NCBI GenBank assembly: GCA_946482625.1
Contig: CAMLSH010000197.1
Span: forward strand, 1-7,187
Source: an uncultured Opitutaceae bacterium
GTDB taxonomy: Bacteria; Verrucomicrobiota; Verrucomicrobiae; Opitutales; Opitutaceae
DNA length: 7,187 bases
Reading direction: 5' to 3'
In this document: one piece after another, positions 1-6,508 of the stretch
Layout of the letters: each line of letters begins with the position of its first letter
Numbering within the stretch: position 1 is the stretch's first letter
Program-made: the position numbers and the translations under genes
Notes under the pieces: generated by a model
Database searches by the model: none
What the model was told of the DNA's origin: nothing
Seen by the model: only the letters and a program-made list of their open reading frames with translations

Positions 1-311
1 TGGCCGGGGGTCTTGCTGTGGAGTTGGCGGAAGTTCTTCAGCTCTTCGAGTGGCAGATCATAGCCGCTCAGATGGAGCCAGGTATAGATGAACATCGAGC
101 CGTGGCCGGCGGAGAGAATGAAGCGGTCGCGGTTGAGCCATTTGGGCTCGTCAGGATTGTGGACCAAGGCGTTGCCGAAAAGGACGGCGCCGATCTCGGT
201 CGCACCGAGTGGGAGGCCGAGGTGGCCGGAAGAACATTTGTGGACGGCATCGATGGCCAGGCCACGGGCTTGAGCGCACGCTTTCGCGAGAATTTCAGTT
301 TCGAGTTTCAT
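1..311 (-). CDS. tkt: Transketolase, N-terminal part (runs off the left edge)
   Basis: Transketolase is a cytoplasmic thiamine-diphosphate enzyme that moves two-carbon ketol units in the non-oxidative pentose phosphate pathway. Only the first 103 codons are present. They begin at the ATG whose complement is CAT at 309-311 and reading continues past position 1. The protein starts [20 protein letters not shown] and follows the E. coli enzyme nearly residue for residue. It has [10 protein letters not shown] at 21-30, [13 protein letters not shown] at 61-73 and a stretch ending [14 protein letters not shown]. His30 and His70 match the two N-terminal active-site histidines (E. coli His26 and His66). 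The usual SGHPG reads SGHLG here. No Shine-Dalgarno site precedes the ATG. The gene lies downstream of, and on the same strand as, rplS, but a terminator separates them, so it is probably its own transcript. I could not pick out a promoter in 312-423. Confidence 0.95.
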   Translation of the reverse strand, partial: MKLETEILAKACAQARGLAIDAVHKCSSGHLGLPLGATEIGAVLFGNALVHNPDEPKWLNRDRFILSAGHGSMFIYTWLHLSGYDLPLEELKNFRQLHSKTPG

Positions 312-423
312 GTGGAAAGTGGAGTTGACGGTTTAGCGCGCGGACAGGTGCGCGCAGGATGAAAGGTGACGGATTAAGCGGACGTACGGCATGGGGAAAG
401 CCGAAAGTCGGGAAATACGGACA

Positions 424-453
424 ACAAAAAAGCGAGCCACGAAGGCTCGCTTG
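424..453 (-). terminator. Rho-independent terminator after rplS
   Basis: Read on the minus strand, AGCGAGCC (complement of 444-451) pairs with GGCTCGCT (complement of 431-438) around a five-base loop, and a run of six T follows (complement of 425-430). It lies about 35 bases past the rplS stop and should end the trmD-rplS transcript before tkt. Confidence 0.9.
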
Positions 454-487
454 AAAAAGGGACAGGCATCGCGTGAACGATGCGGTA

Positions 488-871
488 TCAGCTGGCAGCG
501 GGAGCAGCGACGGCTGCGCGGTCGTTGCGCTTAACTTTGACAGCGACGGCGGCCTTGCCGAGACGATCACGGAGATAGTAAAGGCGGGCCTTCATGTTCT
601 CGGATTCCTTCTCGATCTCGATCTTCTCGATGTTCGGGGAATTGACCGGGAAAACGCGCTCAACGCCCTCGCCGTAGCTGATACGGCGCACGGTGAATGC
701 CTCGTGGATGCCAGAGCCTTTGCGGGCAATGACGATGCCAGCGAAAATCTGGACGCGCTCTTTGTCGCCTTCGCGGACCTTGGTGTGAACGCGAACGCCA
801 TCGCCAACCTTGAACGGCGGGAGGTCGTTTTTCACTTGGTGGGCGGTGATCTCTTTAATGACGGGATTCAT
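488..871 (-). CDS. rplS: 50S ribosomal protein L19
   Basis: L19 is a large-subunit protein at the interface with the 30S subunit. The 127-residue product has the L19 SH3-like barrel with GDGVRV near residue 23, HEAFTVRRIS, GEGVERVFPVNSP and the family signature KARLYYLRDRLGKAA. E. coli L19 is 115 residues; the extra length is a C-terminal Ala/Val-rich tail ending AAVAAPAAS. The frame opens further upstream at a TTG (904), but family alignment places the start at the ATG at 871, giving MNPVIKEITAHQVKNDLPPF. That ATG lies inside the trmD coding sequence, overlapping its 3' end by 17 bases, so the two are probably translationally coupled. There is no Shine-Dalgarno site. It is the last gene of the rpsP-trmD-rplS cluster. 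Confidence 0.96.
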   Translation of the reverse strand: MNPVIKEITAHQVKNDLPPFKVGDGVRVHTKVREGDKERVQIFAGIVIARKGSGIHEAFTVRRISYGEGVERVFPVNSPNIEKIEIEKESENMKARLYYLRDRLGKAAVAVKVKRNDRAAVAAPAAS

Positions 872-1553
872 GACGGTGTTTTTCGAATAAATCTGGGCGG
901 ACAAGGCGGGTTTTCTCCAACTGCTGCGCGTGCCGCCACTTTTCGATTTTGCCGTGATCCCCCGAAAGGAGGACTTCTGGCACGGACATGCCGCGAAATT
1001 CGGCGGGACGCGTGTATTGAGGAAAGTCGAGCAACGTGCCGGTGTGAGATTCGTGCGTCAATGACTTTTCTTCTCCCAAAACACCGGGAATAAAACGGCT
1101 CAACGCATCGATCACGACAGCCGCCGCGAGGGTGCCGTTGGTGAGCACGTAATCGCCGATACTGATCTCCTGATCGATGACTTTATCGCGGATGCGCTGA
1201 TCGATTCCCTCATAGTGGCCACTGAGGAAAATCACATGCTGTTGCACGGCGAGATCCTGGGCGATGGCCGGCGTCAATGGCGCGCCGTCGGGCGTGAGAT
1301 AAATGCGGCGGCAGCCCGGCGTCTGGAGCTGCTCCATCGCCGCAAAAACCGGCTCCGGTTTCATCACCATCCCGGCGCCCCCGCCGAAGGGACGGTCGTC
1401 CGCCGTTTTGTGTTTATCGGTGGTCCACGTGCGCAGGTCGTGGATTTTTACCGAGAGGAGATTCGCCGCGATTCCTTTGCCTAAAATGCTCTCCGTGAGC
1501 ACGCCATCGAGCATCCGCGGGAAAAGCGTTAGCAGATCGATATGCAGCGCCAT
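855..1553 (-). CDS. trmD: tRNA (guanine-N1)-methyltransferase TrmD
   Basis: TrmD is a SPOUT-class, knotted SAM-dependent enzyme that methylates G37 next to the anticodon of tRNAs, preventing +1 frameshifting. The frame opens upstream at 1601, inside a terminator hairpin, but homology starts at the ATG at 1553 (MALHIDLLTLFPRMLDG), giving 232 residues against 255 in E. coli. Visible motifs are DDRPFGGGAGM (52-62), SGHYEGID (111-118), IGDYVL (132-137), SRFIPGVLG (152-160), LLDFPQYTRP (174-183) and VPEVLLSGDH (191-200). Two usual features differ: the near-universal GGELPA of the cofactor loop reads NGTLAA at 139-144, and the position of the catalytic Asp169 of the E. coli/Haemophilus enzymes is Glu169 by eye alignment. 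The 3' end overlaps rplS. No rimM lies between rpsP and trmD. The enzyme is about 20 residues shorter than E. coli TrmD at its C-terminus. Confidence 0.96.
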   Translation of the reverse strand: MALHIDLLTLFPRMLDGVLTESILGKGIAANLLSVKIHDLRTWTTDKHKTADDRPFGGGAGMVMKPEPVFAAMEQLQTPGCRRIYLTPDGAPLTPAIAQDLAVQQHVIFLSGHYEGIDQRIRDKVIDQEISIGDYVLTNGTLAAAVVIDALSRFIPGVLGEEKSLTHESHTGTLLDFPQYTRPAEFRGMSVPEVLLSGDHGKIEKWRHAQQLEKTRLVRPDLFEKHRHESRH

Positions 1554-1581
1554 GGTCGGGATGTCTTGTGCGGAGTTGGAC

Positions 1582-1619
1582 AAAAAAAATCGCCCGGGCA
1601 TAAAGCCGGGGCGATTAAA
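1582..1619 (-). terminator. Terminator or attenuator between rpsP and trmD
   Basis: On the minus strand, AATCGCCCCGG pairs with CCGGGCGATT (one bulged C) around a loop of about eight bases, followed by eight T (complement of 1582-1589). The hairpin begins about 20 bases after the rpsP stop and its T-run ends about 28 bases before the trmD ATG. It looks as strong as the terminators at the ends of transcripts in this window, so trmD-rplS must depend on readthrough or on another promoter. Confidence 0.85.
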
Positions 1620-1638
1620 GGGGAAAACTTAGCGAGCC

Positions 1639-1893
1639 TCAGGCGGCGGGAGCGGCCTTCTTGGCTTTGTTGATGAGGCCACGAGCGGTGTCGGTGGCGA
1701 TCGCGCCCTTGCTCAGCCAGTACTCGGCGCGAGCGACGTCGAGGATCAGGGGCTGGCTCTTGGACTGCGGAGTGTAGGTGCCGAGGAGCTCGACAGGGGA
1801 ACCATCACGGCGGGAACGGGCCTCAGCCACGACAACGTGGTAGATGGGTTTATGAACGGCGCCGATGCGCGAGAGACGGATTTTGAGAGCCAT
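1639..1893 (-). CDS. rpsP: 30S ribosomal protein S16
   Basis: S16 is an early-assembling small-subunit protein that binds 16S rRNA. The 84-residue product is of normal family length and opens MALKIRLSRIGAVHKPIYHV, the S16 N-terminal signature. It continues with VVAEARSRRDGSPVELLGTY, then LDVARAEYWLSKGA and a short Lys/Ala tail. The start is the ATG at 1893; the leader shows no Shine-Dalgarno site. It is the first gene of the cluster, with a good promoter about 45 bases upstream and a terminator immediately downstream. The divergent neighbour is ychF. Confidence 0.97.
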   Translation of the reverse strand: MALKIRLSRIGAVHKPIYHVVVAEARSRRDGSPVELLGTYTPQSKSQPLILDVARAEYWLSKGAIATDTARGLINKAKKAAPAA

Positions 1894-1937
1894 GTGAAAT
1901 GGTTTTCGAGACGGTTACGTTTTTGGAAAAGCCGAGG

Positions 1938-1966
1938 AATTCACCGGCGCACCAGAAGCTTGTCAA
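1938..1966 (-). promoter_or_regulatory. Candidate sigma-70 promoter for rpsP
   Basis: On the minus strand a perfect -35 TTGACA (complement of 1961-1966) is followed after 17 bases by TGAATT (complement of 1938-1943) as a weak -10. Transcription would start near 1931, giving a leader of roughly 38 bases. The position fits the first gene of the operon. Only the -35 box is strong. Confidence 0.5.
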
Positions 1967-2030
1967 GAGCCGACATGGGCTTTGTTGCGGGCTTGACCGG
2001 TTTCGCAGGCGCCGTGAACGTCCGCGCCTT

Positions 2031-3134
2031 ATGCTCAAAGCAGGCATCGTCGGCCTCCCCAACGTAGGCAAGTCCACACTCTTCAACGCCCTCACCCGCT
2101 CCCGCAAGGCCGAGGCTGCGAACTATCCGTTCTGCACGATCGACCCGAATGTCGGCGTCGTCACCGTGCCCGACGAGCGCGCGTACGTTCTCCAGAAGAT
2201 CGCGAAAACCCACGTGGTCATCCCCGCCGCGATGGAATTCGTCGACATCGCCGGCCTCGTCAAAGGCGCCAGTCAGGGAGAAGGCCTCGGCAATCAGTTC
2301 CTCGCCAACATTCGCGAGACCGATGCCATTGTCCACGTCGTGCGCTGCTTCGAAGACGGCGACATCCTCCACACGATGGGCAGCGTCGACCCGGTGCGTG
2401 ATATCGAAGTTATCACTACAGAACTCATCCTCGCCGATCTCGACGCCGTCACGAAGCGCATCGACAAGACGCAGAAGAAGGCCAAGTCCGGCGACAAAGA
2501 GGCGATCGTCGAAATGGCGCTGCTTGAGCGCCTCAAGCCACATCTCAACGAGAACAAGCCGGCCAACATTCTTCCCGCGACAGACGACGAGAAAAAGATG
2601 CTGCAGTTCTTCCAACTGCTCAGCGCCAAACCCGTCATCTACGCGTGCAACGTCGCCGAGGGCGATCTCGCGACCGCGGAGCAAAATCCATTCGTGCAGA
2701 AAGTCGCCGAGTTCGTGAAGGCCCATCACGACGCGGCCTACGTGCCGATCAGCGCGCGCATCGAAGCCGAGCTCATCGATCTCTCCCCGGAAGAAGCGAA
2801 GGCGTTTTTAAAAGACTTGGGCGTCGACGATTCCGGCGTGTCCACGCTCATCCGCGCGACATACACGCTGCTCGGTTTGCAGACGTACTTCACCGCCGGC
2901 GAAAAAGAGGTGCGTGCATGGACGATCAAGAAAGGCTGGAAGGCCCCGCAGGCCGCCGGCGTCATCCACACCGATTTCGAAAAAGGCTTCATCAAAGCCG
3001 AGGTCGTTTCCTACGCCGACCTCACTCGCCTCGGCAGCACCGCTGCCGCCCGCGACGCGGGCAAATACCGCCTCGAAGGCAAAGAATACGTTTTCCAGGA
3101 CGGCGACGTCGCACTCTTCCGCTTCAACAACTGA
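2031..3134 (+). CDS. ychF: Ribosome-binding ATPase YchF (Obg/OLA1 family)
   Basis: YchF is a universally conserved TRAFAC P-loop ATPase that binds 70S ribosomes; in E. coli it has been linked to the oxidative stress response. The 367-residue protein (E. coli 363) begins MLKAGIVGLPNVGKSTLFNA. The P-loop is at 8-16, TIDPNVGVV at 36-44 is the switch region, and FVDIAGLVKGAS at 70-81 is the G3 region. At the G4 position it has NVAE (207-210) instead of NKxD, the change that gives this family ATP rather than GTP preference. The C-terminal TGS domain holds LQTYFTAGEKEVRAWT and HTDFEKGFIKAEVVS. The frame continues upstream to 1899, but those 44 extra residues are Arg-rich, unlike any YchF, and cover the rpsP promoter, so the ATG at 2031 is chosen. 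No Shine-Dalgarno site is visible. Confidence 0.97.
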   Translation: MLKAGIVGLPNVGKSTLFNALTRSRKAEAANYPFCTIDPNVGVVTVPDERAYVLQKIAKTHVVIPAAMEFVDIAGLVKGASQGEGLGNQFLANIRETDAIVHVVRCFEDGDILHTMGSVDPVRDIEVITTELILADLDAVTKRIDKTQKKAKSGDKEAIVEMALLERLKPHLNENKPANILPATDDEKKMLQFFQLLSAKPVIYACNVAEGDLATAEQNPFVQKVAEFVKAHHDAAYVPISARIEAELIDLSPEEAKAFLKDLGVDDSGVSTLIRATYTLLGLQTYFTAGEKEVRAWTIKKGWKAPQAAGVIHTDFEKGFIKAEVVSYADLTRLGSTAAARDAGKYRLEGKEYVFQDGDVALFRFNN

Positions 3135-3180
3135 TTTCGCTCAAAGCCGTCAGCCCGCGGGTGCTTTCTGCCCGGGCCAG

Positions 3181-3208
3181 TTGACGCCGCCGTATCCACA
3201 ATTACAGG
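3181..3208 (+). promoter_or_regulatory. Candidate promoter for sodA
   Basis: TTGACG (3181-3186), a 16-base spacer and TACAGG (3203-3208) form a plausible but weak sigma-70-like pair, which would give a leader of about 30 bases. The 110-base ychF-sodA gap shows no clear terminator for ychF, so readthrough from ychF is also possible. Confidence 0.3.
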
Positions 3209-3244
3209 TTCATCATCTCCACAAAACCACCCACCCTCCTCATC

Positions 3245-3877
3245 ATGGCTTACGAACTCCCGAAACTGCCTTACGCCAACGACGCCCTCGTCCCGCACAT
3301 CGATGCGAAGACGATGGAAATCCATCACGGCAAACATCACCAGGCATACATCACCAATGCCAACAAGCTCCTCGAAGCTTATCCCGACCTCGCCGCTCTC
3401 GATGTGAACACGCTCATCGCCGATCTGAGCAAAGTCCCGGACGCGATCCGCGGCGGCATCCGCAACAACGCGGGCGGCCACAGCAATCACGCGTTTTTCT
3501 GGACGATCCTCGGCCCCGGCAAAGGTGGCGCTCCCAAAGGCAAACTCGCCAACGCCATCAACGAGACCTTCGGCAGCTTCGATAAATTCAAGGAAGAGTT
3601 CACCAAAGCCGCCACGACCCGCTTCGGCTCCGGTTGGGCCTGGCTCTACGTCGGCGCAGACAAGAAACTCGCCGTCGGTTCCACCGCCAACCAGGACAGC
3701 CCGCTGATGGGCAAAGCCGTCGCCGGCATCGAAGGCAAACCCGTCATCGGCCTCGATGTCTGGGAACACGCTTACTACCTGAACTTCCAAAATCGCCGCC
3801 CAGACTACATCGCTGCATTCTGGAACGTCGTCGACTGGGACTCCGCCGAGAAGAACTTCGCCGCAGCCTCCGCCTGA
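3245..3877 (+). CDS. sodA: Superoxide dismutase, Mn/Fe family (Mn-type residues)
   Basis: The enzyme converts superoxide to hydrogen peroxide and oxygen. The 210-residue protein starts [20 protein letters not shown] and has no signal peptide, so it should be cytoplasmic. The four metal ligands are His27 (in MEIHHGKHH), His82 (in [10 protein letters not shown]), Asp171 and His175 (in [10 protein letters not shown]). Gly77-Gly78 before the second ligand and Gln150 in STANQDSP are the pattern of manganese-type enzymes; iron-type enzymes usually carry the active-site Gln near the second ligand instead. The metal used in vivo cannot be fixed from sequence alone. The leader is pyrimidine-rich without a Shine-Dalgarno site. 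It is the last plus-strand gene before the convergent tolB-like gene. Confidence 0.96.
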   Translation: MAYELPKLPYANDALVPHIDAKTMEIHHGKHHQAYITNANKLLEAYPDLAALDVNTLIADLSKVPDAIRGGIRNNAGGHSNHAFFWTILGPGKGGAPKGKLANAINETFGSFDKFKEEFTKAATTRFGSGWAWLYVGADKKLAVGSTANQDSPLMGKAVAGIEGKPVIGLDVWEHAYYLNFQNRRPDYIAAFWNVVDWDSAEKNFAAASA

Positions 3878-3903
3878 TCGCGTAAACTAACTTACTCGGA
3901 TAA

Positions 3904-3927
3904 CCGGAAAGCGGACACGCTTTCCGG
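3904..3927. repeat. Perfect inverted repeat after sodA
   Basis: CCGGAAAGCG (3904-3913) and CGCTTTCCGG (3918-3927) are exact reverse complements around a GACA loop. It starts 26 bases past the sodA stop and is not followed by a T-run, so it is not itself a standard terminator. It may stabilise the sodA mRNA 3' end or be a protein site. Confidence 0.8.
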
Positions 3928-3938
3928 CCCCGATCTCC

Positions 3939-3969
3939 AAGCCGCGCCTGTTTCAAGCGCGGCTTTTTT
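3939..3969 (+). terminator. Rho-independent terminator of sodA
   Basis: AAGCCGCGC (3939-3947) pairs with GCGCGGCTT (3957-3965) around a nine-base loop, and the T-run continues to 3969. It ends the plus-strand sodA transcript. Confidence 0.9.
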
Positions 3970-3984
3970 CATGCGCACGAGGCA

Positions 3985-4014
3985 CAAAAAAGCGCGACCG
4001 TCGGGGCCGCGCTT
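3985..4014 (-). terminator. Rho-independent terminator of the tolB-like gene
   Basis: On the minus strand, AAGCGCGGCC pairs with GGTCGCGCTT (one G-U pair) around a short loop, with a T-run from the complement of 3986-3990. It lies about 30 bases past the tolB-like stop and faces the sodA terminator. Confidence 0.85.
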
Positions 4015-4044
4015 GGATGAACCGTTCGGTTATCGATTCGCCTC

Positions 4045-5223
4045 TCACGGCCCCCAAGGGCTGCCCTTCTCGGACGAAACCGAGGCGATCGGCGTGGATT
4101 TACCCGTCTCCGTATCGAGAATGCAAAGACGGCGGTTGTTGGCCGACCGCGCCGTGTAGACCACATGACGACCATCGGCCAGCCAGGACGGCTCGACTGC
4201 GTCGAACGGCGCGGCCGACACCTTCTTGCTCTGCCCGCTGCGCAGATCGAGCACCGCGATCTGAAAACGTTTCCCGTCGCGCATAGTGAATACGACCTTG
4301 TTCGGATCAGCCCGGCTCCAATCGGGTTCTGCGCAATAGCTGCTGATCGCGCCACTGGTTACGCGCTGCGCCGCGCCGCCCGAAGCAGGCATGATGTACA
4401 GCTGCGGTCCGGGCTCACCGGCATAGATGATGCGCGTTCCATCCGGAGAAAAACACGGAGACGATTTCACGCCACCCGAGTTGGTGCGCTTGGAGACTCC
4501 GCGCCCTTGGGCGTTGCTGACATAGATGTCGGGGTTACCGCCCCCGCTCAAAACCATCACCACCTGCGAGCCATCGGGACTGAAACGGGCGCCGCTATTC
4601 GTGCCCTTGAAACTCACAAACGTGCTCCAGCGACGCGCCGCCAGATCGATGACAAAGATGTCAGGAAAGCCCGATCTAAAATAGCTCGTGTAAACCAGAC
4701 GCGATCCATCGGGCGACCAACGCGGGGAAAGCAGATTGGCTTTTTGCTGCGTGACCGCGATCGCGTCAGCGAGAAACAGATCGCTCACATAAATTTCGTC
4801 GGCGCCGCTACGATCGCTCACGAACGCCAGTTTCGATGCAAAAAAACCGTTGAGCCCGCTGGTGGCTTTCACCGCGAGGTCCGCTGCGCGATACAGTGCA
4901 TTACGCGTGTTGGAACCACTCGCCGTCTGGCTCATCGCGACCGCGCCGCCTTTGCTCACGTCAACGCGCACCTGCGTCGCGGAGATTGCGGTGAAGTTGA
5001 TATCGAACGCGCCGCCATTCGCCACCACACGATAGCGACCGTGAACATCGAAGGCTTTCCGCGCCAATGTACCGAGCTCGCCCTGACCCGAGATCGATAC
5101 CGCGATCGTATTGGCGCCGGGGATGATGATAGGACCGATGTCTCTCGCACCTTGCGCCGACATCGTGGTGGCTGCCACCGCGAAGCCTAGCAGCGCGGTG
5201 AAAACAGTGAGGATTTTTTGCAT
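4045..5223 (-). CDS. tolB: TolB-like periplasmic beta-propeller protein
   Basis: TolB is the periplasmic propeller of the Tol-Pal system, which links the inner membrane complex to Pal at the outer membrane during division. The 392-residue product begins MQKILTVFTALLGFAVAA, a basic-hydrophobic signal peptide with cleavage likely between residues 17 and 26. A TolB-N-like domain (about 28-125) is followed by the linker ASKLAFVSDRSGADEIYVSD (129-148). Propeller repeats are marked by WSPDGSRLVYTS (169-180), FSPDGSQVV (214-222), GNPDIYVSN (229-237), FSPDGTRIIYAG (258-269), DWSRADPNKVVF (301-312) and WLADGRHVVYTA (347-358). Length and order fit TolB. However, no tolQ, tolR, tolA or pal lies beside it, and these repeats also occur in other WD40-like secreted proteins. 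The ATG at 5223 has no Shine-Dalgarno site. It is divergent from mrp and convergent with sodA. Confidence 0.85.
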   Translation of the reverse strand: MQKILTVFTALLGFAVAATTMSAQGARDIGPIIIPGANTIAVSISGQGELGTLARKAFDVHGRYRVVANGGAFDINFTAISATQVRVDVSKGGAVAMSQTASGSNTRNALYRAADLAVKATSGLNGFFASKLAFVSDRSGADEIYVSDLFLADAIAVTQQKANLLSPRWSPDGSRLVYTSYFRSGFPDIFVIDLAARRWSTFVSFKGTNSGARFSPDGSQVVMVLSGGGNPDIYVSNAQGRGVSKRTNSGGVKSSPCFSPDGTRIIYAGEPGPQLYIMPASGGAAQRVTSGAISSYCAEPDWSRADPNKVVFTMRDGKRFQIAVLDLRSGQSKKVSAAPFDAVEPSWLADGRHVVYTARSANNRRLCILDTETGKSTPIASVSSEKGSPWGP

Positions 5224-5269
5224 GGAGAAAAGGGATGCTAAAGAGTGAGCGAGGTTCCGGCATTTCTAT

Positions 5270-5300
5270 TTACAGCCGTGCGGGCCATAACAACGTCAAA
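5270..5300 (-). promoter_or_regulatory. Weak candidate promoter for the tolB-like gene
   Basis: On the minus strand TTGACG (complement of 5295-5300) and TGTAAA (complement of 5270-5275) are 19 bases apart, slightly too far for sigma-70. This is the best pair I see in the tolB/mrp divergent gap. Confidence 0.25.
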
Positions 5301-5333
5301 ACTTCATCGTCCGCAAAAACCCACCGACACCCA

Positions 5334-6413
5334 GTGACTCCCGACGCGATCAAAGAGATTCTTAAACAAGTGAAGTACCCCGGCTTCAGCCGCGACATCG
5401 TGTCGTTCGGACTCATCCGATCCGCGGCCTTCGCCGATGGCGTAGTGAAAGTTTCACTAGCGCTTAACACCGCCGATCCAAAGATCCCGCTGCACATCAA
5501 AAACGAAGTCGACAAGTGCCTGCGCGCCCAGCCCGGTGTGACCGCCACGTTGATCGATGTCGCAGTCACCGCACCCAAGCCCGCAGCGCCCGCCGGAGGT
5601 GGAAACCTCGCGGGCGGCAAACCCGCCGGCATCGCTCACTCGATCGCCATCGCCTCCGGCAAAGGTGGCGTCGGCAAATCGACTTTCGCCGTCAATCTCG
5701 CCTGCGCCCTCGCGCAGATCCTCACCGCTCAAGGCCGTCCCGGTCGCGTTGGTTTGATGGATTGCGATATCTACGGGCCGTCAGTGCCGCTCATGATCGG
5801 CCTCAACGGCCGGCCCATGGTCGAAGGCGATTCCATTATCCCGATGGAAAATCACGGCGTTCGCGTCATGAGCATGGGATTCCTGATCGACGACAACACA
5901 CCCGTTGTCTGGCGCGGTCCGATGATCATGAAGACCATCCAGCAGTTCGTCCAAAATGTGAAATGGGGCGAACTCGACGTGTTGCTCGTGGATCTTCCTC
6001 CCGGCACCGGCGATGCCCAGCTTTCGCTCGTGCAAACGCTCCCGCTCGATGGCGCTGTACTGGTCACGACGCCGCAGCTCGCCGCCACGCAGGTCGCGCG
6101 CAAAGGCGGACTCATGTTTCAAAAAGTAAACGTGCCCATTCTCGGCGTCGCCGAAAACATGAGCTACTTCATCGACCCCGCGGGCAACCGCCACGCCCTC
6201 TTCGGCGAAGGCGGCGGAGCCAAAACCGCGGATACGCTTGGTACGGTTTTGCTCGGACAGGTGCCGCTTATTCCGGAGATCCGCGCGGGCGGAGATAGCG
6301 GCATCCCCATCGTGGTGAGCCAGCCCGACAGCCCCGCGGCCCGCATTTTTCGCGAGATCGGCGAGACGCTCCTCGCCCGCGTGAACAAGCCCCGGACCGT
6401 CACCAGCGGCTGA
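5334..6413 (+). CDS. mrp: Mrp/ApbC-type Fe-S cluster carrier ATPase
   Basis: Mrp proteins are cytoplasmic P-loop ATPases of the MinD/ParA class that carry or assemble Fe-S clusters. From the GTG at 5334 the protein has 359 residues. A MIP18/DUF59 domain (about 1-78, starting MTPDAIKEILKQVKYPGFSR) and a Gly/Ala/Pro linker precede the ATPase domain. The latter has the deviant Walker A GKGGVGKST (109-117), MDCDIYGPSVP, WRGPM (193-197) and the Walker B VDLPPGTGD (219-227). At the place of the usual CxxC, after ENMSYF, the sequence is DPAG (281-284), so the cluster-bridging cysteines are absent. The frame extends to an ATG at 5235 with a good Shine-Dalgarno-like GGAGAAAAGGG. The 33 added residues are outside the domain and GC-poor at third positions (18 of 34 codons against 26 of the next 34). 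They would also leave only 11 bases between divergent genes, so the GTG is preferred with moderate confidence. Confidence 0.92.
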   Translation: MTPDAIKEILKQVKYPGFSRDIVSFGLIRSAAFADGVVKVSLALNTADPKIPLHIKNEVDKCLRAQPGVTATLIDVAVTAPKPAAPAGGGNLAGGKPAGIAHSIAIASGKGGVGKSTFAVNLACALAQILTAQGRPGRVGLMDCDIYGPSVPLMIGLNGRPMVEGDSIIPMENHGVRVMSMGFLIDDNTPVVWRGPMIMKTIQQFVQNVKWGELDVLLVDLPPGTGDAQLSLVQTLPLDGAVLVTTPQLAATQVARKGGLMFQKVNVPILGVAENMSYFIDPAGNRHALFGEGGGAKTADTLGTVLLGQVPLIPEIRAGGDSGIPIVVSQPDSPAARIFREIGETLLARVNKPRTVTSG

Positions 6414-6450
6414 GCCGCGCCCCGGGGATTCGCCCTACACGGCGCTTTCT
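6414..6450 (+). terminator. Possible weak terminator of mrp
   Basis: GCGCC (6417-6421) can pair with GGCGC (6441-6445) around a long loop that itself contains CCCCGGGG, and a T-rich but interrupted stretch follows to 6457. The stem is short, so the call is tentative. Confidence 0.3.
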
Positions 6451-6508
6451 CTTTTCAATGTAATTGGCCAGACGTTTTTCGGTAAATTTCCCCGCACTTT
6501 TCGCGAGG

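Noticed and set aside
336..355. GCGCGC/GCGCGC inverted repeat in the tkt leader
   Set aside because: A six-base GC stem with an eight-base loop is easily found by chance in DNA this GC-rich, and no T-run or regulator context supports it.
473..1093. Plus-strand ORF opposite rplS and trmD (206 residues)
   Set aside because: It is antisense to two confident genes and their overlap, without recognisable features.
1993..2021. TTGACC as a -35 box for ychF
   Set aside because: No acceptable -10 box follows at 16-18 bases; the sequence there is GAACGT-like and GC-rich.
1899..2030. 44-codon upstream extension of ychF
   Set aside because: The added residues are Arg-rich, unlike any YchF N-terminus, and overlap the rpsP promoter. 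Family alignment begins at the ATG at 2031.
1941..2729. Long minus-strand ORF opposite ychF (262 residues)
   Set aside because: It lies almost wholly antisense to a confident gene and shows no recognisable motif. Long antisense frames are expected in GC-rich coding DNA.
3150..3180. GC-rich inverted repeats after ychF as a terminator
   Set aside because: The short, competing palindromes (around CCCGCGGG and GCCCGGGC) lack any T-run.
3011..3790. Minus-strand ORF opposite ychF end and sodA (259 residues)
   Set aside because: It spans two confident plus-strand genes and the gap between them, with no domain features. It is a GC-driven shadow frame.
4165..5190. Plus-strand ORF opposite the tolB-like gene (341 residues)
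   Set aside because: The Arg/His-rich composition and lack of motifs mark it as a mirror of the tolB-like gene, which has a signal peptide and propeller repeats.
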